From Bacteroidaceae bacterium (GTDB lineage Bacteria; Bacteroidota; Bacteroidia; Bacteroidales; Bacteroidaceae), in contig JAFYYH010000022.1 of NCBI GenBank assembly GCA_017557635.1, positions 236,710-300,709 on the forward strand: DNA of 64,000 nucleotides. Direction: 5' to 3'. The notes beneath the pieces were generated by a model. That model had not been told where the DNA came from. It made no database searches and saw only the letters and a program-made list of their open reading frames with translations. The translations under genes were made by a program, and so were the position numbers. Shown here in pieces: positions 33,397 to 41,010 of the stretch; position 1 is the stretch's first letter; every line of letters starts with the position of its first letter.

Positions 33397-33889
33397 GCAG
33401 TTCCGAACCCTATACCTTGAGCACGGCCGCCGTGCCCAAGGTTTCTTCATGCGCATGATGGGCTACGATGTCCAGTTGGCGCGTGATATGGTCCAGGACC
33501 TGTTCACACGCATCTGGGAGCATCGGGACACATTCAGGGCCGATGCCTCTTTCACCACCTGGATGTTCTCAATCGCCTACAACATGTGCAAGAACGAGTA
33601 TCGGCACAGAGAGATAGTACAGGCCTATCAGGAGCACATCTTGGCCACCACGACCGATATCGGGGCCGATGCCGACACGCTGGAGCAAAAACAGCGCCGT
33701 CAGATGCTCAAAAAGGCCATAGACGCCCTGCCCGAAAACCAGAAGCCCCTGTTCCTGCTCAGATATGATGAGGAACTGACCGTACCGGAGATTGCACGCA
33801 TCACCATGTTGCCCGAGGGAACGGTGAAGACACGCCTGCTGACAGCACTCAAGAGCGTGAAGGAATCAATGAGTAAGTATAATTTATAA
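33380..33889 (+). CDS. ECF-type RNA polymerase sigma factor
   Basis: 169 aa. Region 2: ARDMVQDLFTRIWEHRDTF and TWMFSIAYNMCKNEYR. Region 4: LPENQKPLFLLRYDEELTVPEI and LPEGTVKTRLLTALKSVKE. The start at MKLTAEQF overlaps the preceding gene by 17 bases. It is followed 11 bases after its stop by a short one-helix membrane protein, the likely anti-sigma factor. Confidence 0.85.
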   Translation: MKLTAEQFRTLYLEHGRRAQGFFMRMMGYDVQLARDMVQDLFTRIWEHRDTFRADASFTTWMFSIAYNMCKNEYRHREIVQAYQEHILATTTDIGADADTLEQKQRRQMLKKAIDALPENQKPLFLLRYDEELTVPEIARITMLPEGTVKTRLLTALKSVKESMSKYNL

Positions 33890-33900
33890 ATGATATAACA

Positions 33901-34227
33901 ATGGAAAAGGATCAGCTGAAAGACCTTGAGAATGAGAGTAAGGAACTGTTAAGCCTGCTCAGGGAAAGCCGCGACATGGAGAACAGCACTCTTGACCTTC
34001 CGCCCATGGAGGCCATCACGAGCCGCCGTAAAAAGCGCTATGCCATGCGTCGCGTATCGGCCTGGTGGGTAGCCGCAGCCCTCTTCGCAGGAGTATTGAT
34101 AGGCAATCTCACCAAGCAAACTCCCAACCCCCAAACTCCCGACAACATAGCCTCCCTCTACGCCGACACCTGTAGGAGTCTTGCGGATGGAGATGTAAAC
34201 TTCTCTTTGTTGGTAACCAATCTCTAA
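33901..34227 (+). CDS. Small anti-sigma-like membrane protein
   Basis: 108 aa. Residues 1-45 acidic/basic cytoplasmic helix, then RRKKRYAMRRVSAWWVAAALF with one transmembrane helix (about 53-69), and about 38 residues outside. Size, topology and position directly after the ECF gene fit an anti-sigma factor, but there is no zinc motif and no large periplasmic sensor. The assignment is from context. Confidence 0.55.
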   Translation: MEKDQLKDLENESKELLSLLRESRDMENSTLDLPPMEAITSRRKKRYAMRRVSAWWVAAALFAGVLIGNLTKQTPNPQTPDNIASLYADTCRSLADGDVNFSLLVTNL

Positions 34228-34228
34228 C

Positions 34229-34259
34229 AAAAAATGGCCGCCACAGGGCGACCATTTTT
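34229..34259. terminator. Bidirectional terminator
   Basis: AAAAAATGGCCGCC/GGGCGACCATTTTT forms a GC-centred hairpin with A/T runs on both sides. It ends the sigma/anti-sigma transcript on the plus strand and the SRP RNA on the minus strand. Confidence 0.8.
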
Positions 34260-34269
34260 CGTATGAGAT

Positions 34270-34366
34270 GGGTAAGCTGACTGCATCGCGCCGCTACAAC
34301 CGACGTACCTTTGCTGCCGTCAAGCCCTGGAGGGTTGGAAGGGAGCTGGCCGTGTAGGACTTACCC
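34270..34366 (-). ncRNA. ffs: Signal recognition particle RNA (small bacterial type)
   Basis: 97 nt. The ends GGGTAAG and CTTACCC pair. An apical segment CCAGGGCTTGACGGCAGC matches the domain IV helix, with an AGG / AGCA internal loop and a TTGACG loop in place of the usual GGAA tetraloop. No reading frame fits. A TATCTTTG box at 34371-34378 precedes it and a terminator follows. It binds Ffh for membrane-protein targeting. The identification is from pattern and gene arrangement. Confidence 0.7.
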
Positions 34367-34370
34367 GATG

Positions 34371-34378
34371 CAAAGATA
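34371..34378 (-). promoter_or_regulatory. Promoter -7 box for SRP RNA
   Basis: TATCTTTG on the minus strand, placing the start of transcription at the base of the RNA's terminal stem. Confidence 0.7.
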
Positions 34379-34411
34379 GCGCAAGTAAGAGTAATATCCA
34401 AAATAATTCGC

Positions 34412-34419
34412 TAAATTTG
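34412..34419 (+). promoter_or_regulatory. Promoter -7 box for DUF4199/glycosyltransferase operon
   Basis: TAAATTTG ends 9 bases before the ATG at 34429, which excludes the upstream in-frame Met at 34417. Confidence 0.6.
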
Positions 34420-34428
34420 CATTTCTGT

Positions 34429-35019
34429 ATGGAGGAACAGAACGAACCGAAAATAATCAGGATAAACATCCTGCAGACATCAATGTCACTCGGAACCTAT
34501 CTGGGTGCTTATATTATTCTGGCATACCTTGCAACACTGCTGACAGTCAAGTATCCGGCTGTGTCGCTGCTTGCAGTACCCCTGTTCATAGGTATTCCCG
34601 TAGTGGCATTCTTCCTGATACGCCGTTTCCGCGACTCGACCAAGGTGCCCTACTTCCCGTTCCCCGTATCGTGGATCATCTCCATCCTGACATTCTTGTT
34701 CGCTACAGTGCTCTCATGCATGGTAGCGTACCTCTATCTGCGTTTTCTTGACCACGGCGCACTGGCTGCCGGTCTGACGGCACGCATGGACCTTATGATG
34801 CAGTCGTCACAGGAGGCTACAGCCCTGATGACCGATCCCGCACAGATAGAGCAGTACAACAAGACAATGGAGCTGATGCAGCAGACAATAGCATGGTTCT
34901 GCTCGCTGCCCGCATCGGCCATGACCAAGCAACTGATTCAGTCATCACTTATGTGGGGTAACATTATCTCACTGATAATAGGACTTTTAACAGCAAAAAG
35001 GATTAAAATTCAGCAATAA
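34429..35019 (+). CDS. DUF4199 membrane protein
   Basis: 196 aa with four transmembrane helices (about 18-38, 43-63, 82-104, 170-187) and a Met/Gln-rich loop between helices 3 and 4. This matches the Bacteroidetes family DUF4199, which regularly precedes the glycosyltransferase found here one base downstream. Possibly a partner subunit; function unknown. Confidence 0.75.
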   Translation: MEEQNEPKIIRINILQTSMSLGTYLGAYIILAYLATLLTVKYPAVSLLAVPLFIGIPVVAFFLIRRFRDSTKVPYFPFPVSWIISILTFLFATVLSCMVAYLYLRFLDHGALAAGLTARMDLMMQSSQEATALMTDPAQIEQYNKTMELMQQTIAWFCSLPASAMTKQLIQSSLMWGNIISLIIGLLTAKRIKIQQ

Positions 35020-35020
35020 T

Positions 35021-35977
35021 ATGGACCTTTCAATCATAGTACCGCTCCTGAATGAGGCGGAGTCAATTCCGGAACTGTTCGCATGGATAGGCCGCGTAAT
35101 GAAGCAGAACAACTTCAGTTATGAGGTGATCTTTGTAGATGACGGCAGCACCGATGATTCATGGAAGATTATTGAAGGACTCAGGGCCGATAACCCCGAA
35201 ATCGTAAAGGGCATCAAGTTCCGCCGCAACTACGGCAAGTCCCCCGCCCTGTTCTGCGGATTCGACATGGCTCAGGGTGATATCGTAGTTACCATGGACG
35301 CAGACCTTCAGGACAGCCCCGAGGAGGTTCCCGAGATGGTACGCATGATCCGCGAGGACGGCTTTGACCTGGTATCGGGCTGGAAGAAAAAGCGCTATGA
35401 CGGAAAGCTGAGCAAGAACATACCCTCCAAGATATACAACTGGACAGCCCGCAAGGTTACTGGCCTCAAGCTACATGATATGAACTGCGGCCTCAAGGCT
35501 TACCGCAAGGAGGTTGTCAAGAACATTGAGGTTTACGGTGAGATGCACCGCTACATCCCCTTCCTGGCCAAGAACGCCGGCTTCGGCAAGATCGGCGAGA
35601 AGGTGGTTCACCACCAGGCACGCAAGTACGGCAAGACCAAGTTCGGTCTGGACCGCTTTGTAAACGGTTATCTGGACCTTATGTCACTCTGGTTCCTGAA
35701 CCGCTTCGGCAAGCAGCCCATGCATTTCTTCGGACTTTGGGGTTCAGTAATGTTCGTGCTCTGCTTCATCGCAATAATCGTGATAGGCGTAAACAAGCTG
35801 ATTTGTCTGGCACACAGCGTTCCCGCACGTCTTATCACCGACAACCCCTACTTCTACATCGCCCTGACCGGTATGATCATGGGTACTCTGATGTTCCTGG
35901 TAGGATTCCTTGCCGAGTTGGTCAGCCGCAGTTCTCAGAACCGCAACGATTACAAGATCGAGAAAGAAATCAAGTAA
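35021..35977 (+). CDS. Family 2 glycosyltransferase (DPM1/GtrB-like)
   Basis: 318 aa. GT-A domain: LSIIVPLLNEAESIPELF, FVDDGSTDDSW, TMDADLQDSPEEVPEM (metal-binding DxD), GLKAYRKEV; then two C-terminal transmembrane helices (about 234-256 and 275-298). It transfers a sugar from a nucleotide donor to a polyprenyl phosphate carrier. In one operon with DUF4199, followed by mntP. Confidence 0.85.
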   Translation: MDLSIIVPLLNEAESIPELFAWIGRVMKQNNFSYEVIFVDDGSTDDSWKIIEGLRADNPEIVKGIKFRRNYGKSPALFCGFDMAQGDIVVTMDADLQDSPEEVPEMVRMIREDGFDLVSGWKKKRYDGKLSKNIPSKIYNWTARKVTGLKLHDMNCGLKAYRKEVVKNIEVYGEMHRYIPFLAKNAGFGKIGEKVVHHQARKYGKTKFGLDRFVNGYLDLMSLWFLNRFGKQPMHFFGLWGSVMFVLCFIAIIVIGVNKLICLAHSVPARLITDNPYFYIALTGMIMGTLMFLVGFLAELVSRSSQNRNDYKIEKEIK

Positions 35978-35981
35978 TACA

Positions 35982-36554
35982 ATGACACTATTAGATCTGA
36001 TACTACTGTCCGTGGCACTTGCAATGGACTGCTTTACAGTGTCCATTACCAGCGGTCTCATACAGCGTCGTCTGGTATTGAAGACAATGCTGATTACCGC
36101 CTTTATGTTCGGTCTGTTCCAGGCCCTGATGCCCATGATAGGCTGGCTGGGAATAAGTTCGTTCAGCAGTGCCCTGGAGCGTTGGGACCACTGGATTGCA
36201 TTCGGCCTTCTGGCATTCCTGGGCGGACGCATGATTCTGGGAGGGCTCAAGTCCGATGAAGAGGAGAAGTCGTTTGACCCCACAAAGTTCTCCACCACGC
36301 TGACCATGGCAGTTGCCACCAGCATCGACGCCCTGGCAGTGGGTCTGTCGTTCGGATGCTCGGGTTACGAGACGTTCGCGAGCATACTGCTTCCTATAAT
36401 CATCATCGGCATCGGCTCATTCCTGTTTTCGGTGGCCGGATTCATGATTGGAGCCTATGCAGGCAAGCGAATCAACTTCCCGGTCGAGATCATCGGCGGC
36501 ATAATTCTTATAGGAATAGGAGTAAAAATACTGATAGAACATCTTACAGCGTGA
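35982..36554 (+). CDS. mntP: Manganese efflux pump MntP
   Basis: 190 aa, close to the family's usual length. Six transmembrane helices with the paired motifs ALAMDCFTVSITSG and SIDALAVGLSFG, whose Asp residues are needed for Mn export. The start MTLLDL is placed 4 bases after the glycosyltransferase stop. No yybP-type riboswitch is visible upstream. Confidence 0.9.
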   Translation: MTLLDLILLSVALAMDCFTVSITSGLIQRRLVLKTMLITAFMFGLFQALMPMIGWLGISSFSSALERWDHWIAFGLLAFLGGRMILGGLKSDEEEKSFDPTKFSTTLTMAVATSIDALAVGLSFGCSGYETFASILLPIIIIGIGSFLFSVAGFMIGAYAGKRINFPVEIIGGIILIGIGVKILIEHLTA

Positions 36555-36555
36555 T

Positions 36556-37569
36556 ATGAAAAAGTGGCACTACCCTTTCCTGGCGTTTCTGATAATAGGC
36601 ACAATCATCATCCTGTCTCAGAGCAAGCCCGCCAAACCCGAGTTCCGCACGGCGCAGGGCCTGGTATTCGGCACACGCTACAACATCACCTATCTCTATA
36701 ACGCTGATCTCAAGCCCGAGATTGAGCACACCATGGCGCTTGTGGACAGTGCACTGTCCATGTTCAACGAGCAGTCAACCATATCGGCCGTAAACCGCAG
36801 CGCAAGCATACAGGTGGCCGATACCATGTTCCTCAAGGTTTATCGCCGCGCCATGGAGATATCGGACCTGACACACGGTGCTTTTGACATTACCGTAGCT
36901 CCGGCCGTGAACGCCTGGGGATTCGGATTCAAACACGCCGAGAACATACGCCAGGCCACTATTGACAGCCTGCTGGAGATTACGGGATACGGCAAGATTC
37001 ATGAGCAGGACGGCCTGATTACCAAGGATGATGAGCGAATCATGCTTGACTGCAGCGCCATTGCCAAGGGATTCGGCAGCGACATGGTGGCCCAGACGCT
37101 TCGTTCCAAGGGCATAAACGACTATATGGTCGAGATTGGCGGCGAGATTGTGGTTAGCGGCCATAATCCCAAGGGCAACAAATGGAACATCGGCATAAGC
37201 AAGCCGGTTGACGATTCGCTTTCTGTAAACAACGAACTACAGACCGTCATTGCGGTTACCGATATGGCGATGGCGACATCGGGCAACTACCGCAACTTCT
37301 ATGTCAAGGACGGACGCAAATACGCCCACACCATTGACCCGCACACCTGCATGCCGGTAAGTCACAGCCTGCTCTCCGTTACGGTGCTGGCCGATGACTG
37401 CGCAACCGCCGATGCACTGGCCACATCCATGATGGTTATGGGTCTGGACAGCGCCCAGGCACTCTGCAACCGCCACCCGGAGATTGAGGCCTACTTCATT
37501 TATGAGGCCCCGGACGGCTCTCTTTCATGTCATTTCGCCAACAATGGGGCGAAATTGGCCACAAATTGA
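36556..37569 (+). CDS. apbE: FAD:protein FMN transferase (ApbE)
   Basis: 337 aa. An N-terminal hydrophobic anchor (about 5-22) then the ApbE domain: GTRYNITYLY, FDITVAPAVNAWGFG, LDCSAIAKGFGSDMV, ATSGNYRNFYVKDGRKYAHTIDP and the metal-site Asp/Thr near TADALATS-like DDCATADALATSMM. It covalently attaches FMN to Thr of Rnf/Nqr-type subunits in the periplasm. Follows mntP by one base. Confidence 0.9.
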   Translation: MKKWHYPFLAFLIIGTIIILSQSKPAKPEFRTAQGLVFGTRYNITYLYNADLKPEIEHTMALVDSALSMFNEQSTISAVNRSASIQVADTMFLKVYRRAMEISDLTHGAFDITVAPAVNAWGFGFKHAENIRQATIDSLLEITGYGKIHEQDGLITKDDERIMLDCSAIAKGFGSDMVAQTLRSKGINDYMVEIGGEIVVSGHNPKGNKWNIGISKPVDDSLSVNNELQTVIAVTDMAMATSGNYRNFYVKDGRKYAHTIDPHTCMPVSHSLLSVTVLADDCATADALATSMMVMGLDSAQALCNRHPEIEAYFIYEAPDGSLSCHFANNGAKLATN

Positions 37570-37636
37570 TAAATATCACCCCCAAGGTTGCATGATTGTT
37601 TTACCTTAGCGGCATCAAACCAAATCCTTATTTTCA

Positions 37637-39289
37637 ATGTTGACAATAGACAATTTCATCAAACTCTTTGAGAACGCTACAAGAGAGTGCTGGGACCGTC
37701 CCGCCCTCAGTGATTTCCGCAAATCGACCATCACCTACCGCGAACTCGCAGAGCGCGTATATACTTTAGACCTTATTTGGAAAAAAGCCGGCCTGAAATC
37801 CGGTGACAAGATTGCCATCAACACCAAGAGCTGCGCACTGGGCGCATCGGTCTTTATGGCAGCCGTCAGCAAAGGTTACGTAGCAGTACATCTTTATAAT
37901 GCATTCACCCCGGCCGATACACAGCGCCTGGTGAACCACTCGGACAGCAAGATTCTCTACACTGAGAAGCGTGCCTTCGATGAGATGAACTTTGACGAGA
38001 TGCCGCAGGTTCTCTGCGTTATCGATGCCGGCACAGGCAAGGTTTTGGCAAGCCGCAACGGCGTTGACCATCTCTATGCCCAGGCCGATGCACTGCTCGC
38101 CGCTCAGTTCCCCAACGGAATGCAGCCCGCAGACTTCAATGTTTGCGATCCTGACATCGATGACGTCTGCGCCATCCTTTACACATCAGGCTCGACAGGC
38201 AACCCCAAGGGTGTCATGCTGACCTACCGCAACTATACCGCCAACGTACAGGTTATACGTCCGGGATTCCCCTTCCATCCGCGTGAGAACTACCTGAGCC
38301 TGCTGCCTCATGCACACAGCTTCGGTCTCACCTGCGACGTCGTAATACCTATGACCATGGGTATGCACGTAACCGTACTTGGTATTCCGCCAATTCCTTC
38401 AAACGTACAGGCTGCAATGCAGGAGGTAAAGCCGCGTATATTCTACGGTGTTCCTTTGATCTTTGTAAAGTTTGCCGAGTATGTGCTGGGCGACGATATC
38501 AAGAGCCCCGAAGGCAAGGCCAAACTCTCAGACTACAAGCACAACCCCGATTTCTGCAAGATGCTGCATGACAAGCTTCTGGCTGCCATGGGCGGTAACA
38601 TCGAGGTATTCGCAACAGGCGGTGCCGCAATCCCGTCGGAGGTTGAGTCACTGCTGGTTTACAAGCTGCAGCTGCCGTTCATTACCGGTTACGGTCTGAC
38701 AGAGCTCGCTCCTATCGTATCTTACGGAAAGTTGGGTAAGTACATTCCCAAGTCATGCGGTGAGTATCTGCCCGAGATCATGGAGTGCAAGATTGTATCT
38801 CCCGATCCCGAGAACATTGCAGGTGAGCTTCTGGTTAAGGGTGACCAGGTATTCAAGGGCTACTACAAGAACCCCGAGGCAACCGCACAGGTACTCGTTG
38901 ACGGCTGGTTCCACACCGGCGACATGGGTACCATCGACAAGGACCGCAACGTATTCCTGCTGGGCCGCAGCAAGAACATGATCCTGGCCGGCAACGGACA
39001 GAACATATACCCCGAGGAGATTGAGGTAATCCTGAACGAGCTCCCCTACGTAGCCGAGTCAATCGTTCTGCAGCGCGACACCAAAATCATAGCACTGATC
39101 GTTCCCAACCTGGATGCACTTGACAAGGCCGGACTCAACGCCGACGCCCTGGACGCCATCATGAAGCAGAACATCAGCCTGCTCAATTCCAAGCTCCCCT
39201 CATACTCAACGGTCAACGGCTTCGAGCTCCGTTTCGAACCCTTCGCCAAGACTCCCAAGGGCAGCATCCGCCGCTTCATGTACAAGTGA
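37637..39289 (+). CDS. AMP-forming long-chain acyl-CoA/acyl-ACP ligase
   Basis: 550 aa. ANL-superfamily motifs: LYTSGSTGNPKGVML (A3, about 184-198), GYGLTELAP (A5), GWFHTGDMG (A7), and C-terminal catalytic Lys in TPKGSIRRFM. Related to FadD-type ligases activating fatty acids. A TACCTTAG box near 37603 may be its promoter. Its TGA stop is inside the left arm of the third 120-bp repeat. Confidence 0.85.
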   Translation: MLTIDNFIKLFENATRECWDRPALSDFRKSTITYRELAERVYTLDLIWKKAGLKSGDKIAINTKSCALGASVFMAAVSKGYVAVHLYNAFTPADTQRLVNHSDSKILYTEKRAFDEMNFDEMPQVLCVIDAGTGKVLASRNGVDHLYAQADALLAAQFPNGMQPADFNVCDPDIDDVCAILYTSGSTGNPKGVMLTYRNYTANVQVIRPGFPFHPRENYLSLLPHAHSFGLTCDVVIPMTMGMHVTVLGIPPIPSNVQAAMQEVKPRIFYGVPLIFVKFAEYVLGDDIKSPEGKAKLSDYKHNPDFCKMLHDKLLAAMGGNIEVFATGGAAIPSEVESLLVYKLQLPFITGYGLTELAPIVSYGKLGKYIPKSCGEYLPEIMECKIVSPDPENIAGELLVKGDQVFKGYYKNPEATAQVLVDGWFHTGDMGTIDKDRNVFLLGRSKNMILAGNGQNIYPEEIEVILNELPYVAESIVLQRDTKIIALIVPNLDALDKAGLNADALDAIMKQNISLLNSKLPSYSTVNGFELRFEPFAKTPKGSIRRFMYK

Positions 39290-39405
39290 CAAAGGGGACG
39301 GTTCCGTTTGGCTCGTTCACTTAAAGCAAAAATCCCATCTGAGCATACTGTAGCGCAGATGGGATTGTTTTTTAGCGTGCCAAACGGAACCGTCCCCTTT
39401 GTCAT
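39286..39405. repeat. Family-1 long inverted repeat, 120 bp, copy C
   Basis: Arms 39286-39315 and 39376-39405, beginning GTGACAAAGGGGACGG; inner stem AAAAATCCCATCTG / CAGATGGGAT. Exactly the same length as the copies at 14755 and 19076. It starts one base before the ligase stop codon. Confidence 0.9.
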
Positions 39406-39415
39406 CCAGGGCCGA

Positions 39416-39437
39416 TGAGCGCGGGACACTTTGGCGA
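39416..39437. repeat. Family-2 element fragment (one end)
   Basis: GAGCGCGGGACACTTTGGCGAA matches the right terminus of the 140-bp family-2 elements. The rest of the element is absent. Confidence 0.6.
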
Positions 39438-39461
39438 ATGCAGAGATTTGTGCTATATTCG
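39430..39461 (+). promoter_or_regulatory. Promoter of GH43 gene, -33 supplied by repeat
   Basis: TTTG at 39430-39433 (within the family-2 fragment) and TATATTCG at 39454-39461 are 20 bases apart, the normal -33/-7 spacing in Bacteroides. The ATG follows 25 bases later. Confidence 0.55.
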
Positions 39462-39486
39462 CAAGTACAACCAAATGCTTATGAGT

Positions 39487-40947
39487 ATGAAAAGGATAAT
39501 CTTAGTGGCACTAGCATCATTGCTCTCAGTTTGCGGCTGGAGCCAACGGTATTGCAACCCGCTCCCCATGGTAATCGGCCAGGGCGGAAACGCATCGGGT
39601 GATGTTTCTGTTTTCCGCGAAGGAGATACATATTACATGTTCTGTACCGGCGGCGGTGCATGGACATCGGACAATATGCTTGACTGGTCGTTCACGCCCG
39701 TACGTAACGTTCCCGTTGCGCCCGATGTAGTCAAATACCGCGGCAAGTTCTATATGTCAGGCAATGACTGCCCACTCTATGTTGCTGATAATCCGCTCGG
39801 TCCGTACGAGGTGCTGGGTGATTGGGAGAATACTCCCGATGTCGAGGGCGGCTGGAACGGCGCGTTTGACATGCACATTTTCATAGACAATGACAAGCCC
39901 TATCTGCTCTACTCGGGACGCGGAATCAGCGGAATTTTCATTGTGCCGCTCGATCCCGATCAGCCGAACCGTTTTGCCGACAAGCCCACGCATCTGTTCG
40001 GGTTTGACAGCAGCCACACCTGGGAGCGTTACGGTGAGATGAATGAGTACACCGGCGTAGCCTGGATTGAGGGACCCTGGCTGTTCAAGTATAAAGGCAC
40101 CTATTATCTGCAGTATTCAGCATCAGGAACCCAGTGGAAAACCTACGCCGAGGGCTACTACACAGCCAAGAACATATTGGGACCATACAAGTATGCGGGC
40201 AATAATCCGCTGCTGCGCAAGACTGACGGACTTGTTACCGGAACTGCTCACGGCAGCGTTGTAGAGGGTCCGGACGGCGGTTTGTGGCAGTTCTACACAA
40301 TCGTGCTGTCAAATCCTCCCGGCGGCCGTCGCATCGGCATGGACCGTATAAATGTTGACAAGAAGGGCCAGTGGTCAGTAACCATTACCGATACTCCTCA
40401 GCCCGCGCCCGGAGCAACCGGCACAAGGCAGTCTCTCCCGGTTACCATCAACAAGATGAACGCCATGAATGCGCTCTCAACCTTCTCTTCACAGCAGCCG
40501 GGCCGATATGCATCATACGCCGTAGACAACTCCAGCGGCACAGTTTGGGAGCCGGAGCCCTCCGATGAGACACCCTCCATTACGATTGAACTGTCACCTG
40601 CAACCCGTTTTGATGAGGTTCAGCTGTTTGATGTGGATGGCGTCAGGATCATGTTCGGTGGTGGCGGACGCCGCGGTTTTGGCCGTGGTGCAGGCGCACA
40701 GGAGATTTACAAGTACAAGATTGAGGTCTCAATGGACGGCGAGAACTGGAAGACAGCGCTTGACCGTACTGACAACACAGTTCAGAAGAACACCATCTTT
40801 GAGGAGTTCGCACCCGTAGAGTGCCGGTTCATACGTCTCACCGTAACCGATTGGCCCAAGCCGCAGCCCCTAAGCGTGATAGAATTCACCGCCTTCGGAT
40901 TACCCTCATCGACCCAACCGGCCCGCGTTCCCATTCCCCACTTCTGA
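39487..40947 (+). CDS. Glycoside hydrolase family 43 protein with C-terminal F5/8-type domain
   Basis: 486 aa. Signal peptide ends near GWSQ. The five-bladed propeller catalytic domain (about 22-330) shows GDVSVFREGDTYYMF, APDVVKYRGKFYM, AFDMHIFIDNDKPYLLY and EGPWLFKYKGTYYL, where GH43 acid and base residues lie. A CBM32/discoidin-like domain (about 350-475) carries a Gly/Arg-rich insertion GGGGRRGFGRGAGA. It likely trims arabinose or xylose from plant polysaccharide. The start could also be two codons earlier. The stop TGA opens a family-1 repeat. Confidence 0.8.
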   Translation: MKRIILVALASLLSVCGWSQRYCNPLPMVIGQGGNASGDVSVFREGDTYYMFCTGGGAWTSDNMLDWSFTPVRNVPVAPDVVKYRGKFYMSGNDCPLYVADNPLGPYEVLGDWENTPDVEGGWNGAFDMHIFIDNDKPYLLYSGRGISGIFIVPLDPDQPNRFADKPTHLFGFDSSHTWERYGEMNEYTGVAWIEGPWLFKYKGTYYLQYSASGTQWKTYAEGYYTAKNILGPYKYAGNNPLLRKTDGLVTGTAHGSVVEGPDGGLWQFYTIVLSNPPGGRRIGMDRINVDKKGQWSVTITDTPQPAPGATGTRQSLPVTINKMNAMNALSTFSSQQPGRYASYAVDNSSGTVWEPEPSDETPSITIELSPATRFDEVQLFDVDGVRIMFGGGGRRGFGRGAGAQEIYKYKIEVSMDGENWKTALDRTDNTVQKNTIFEEFAPVECRFIRLTVTDWPKPQPLSVIEFTAFGLPSSTQPARVPIPHF

Positions 40948-41010
40948 TACCATTAGGGACGGTTCTTTTTGGTACCATTTTGTTGCCAACAAGAATCGTC
41001 CCTTTTATCA
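40945..41010. repeat. Family-1 hairpin between convergent genes
   Basis: TGATACCATTAGGGACGG (from 40945) pairs with the arm ending CGTCCCTTTTATCA (41010). TGA at 40945-40947 is the GH43 stop and TCA at 41008-41010 is the minus-strand stop of the next gene, so both stop codons form the ends of the hairpin. Confidence 0.85.

Noticed and set aside
34270-34366. tRNA or plus-strand RNA at this locus
   Set aside because: No cloverleaf or T-loop motif; the promoter, terminal stem and domain IV signature all fit an SRP RNA on the minus strand.
39415-39486. Earlier start of the GH43 gene inside the repeat fragment
   Set aside because: It lies upstream of the -7 box and removes the signal peptide from the N-terminus.
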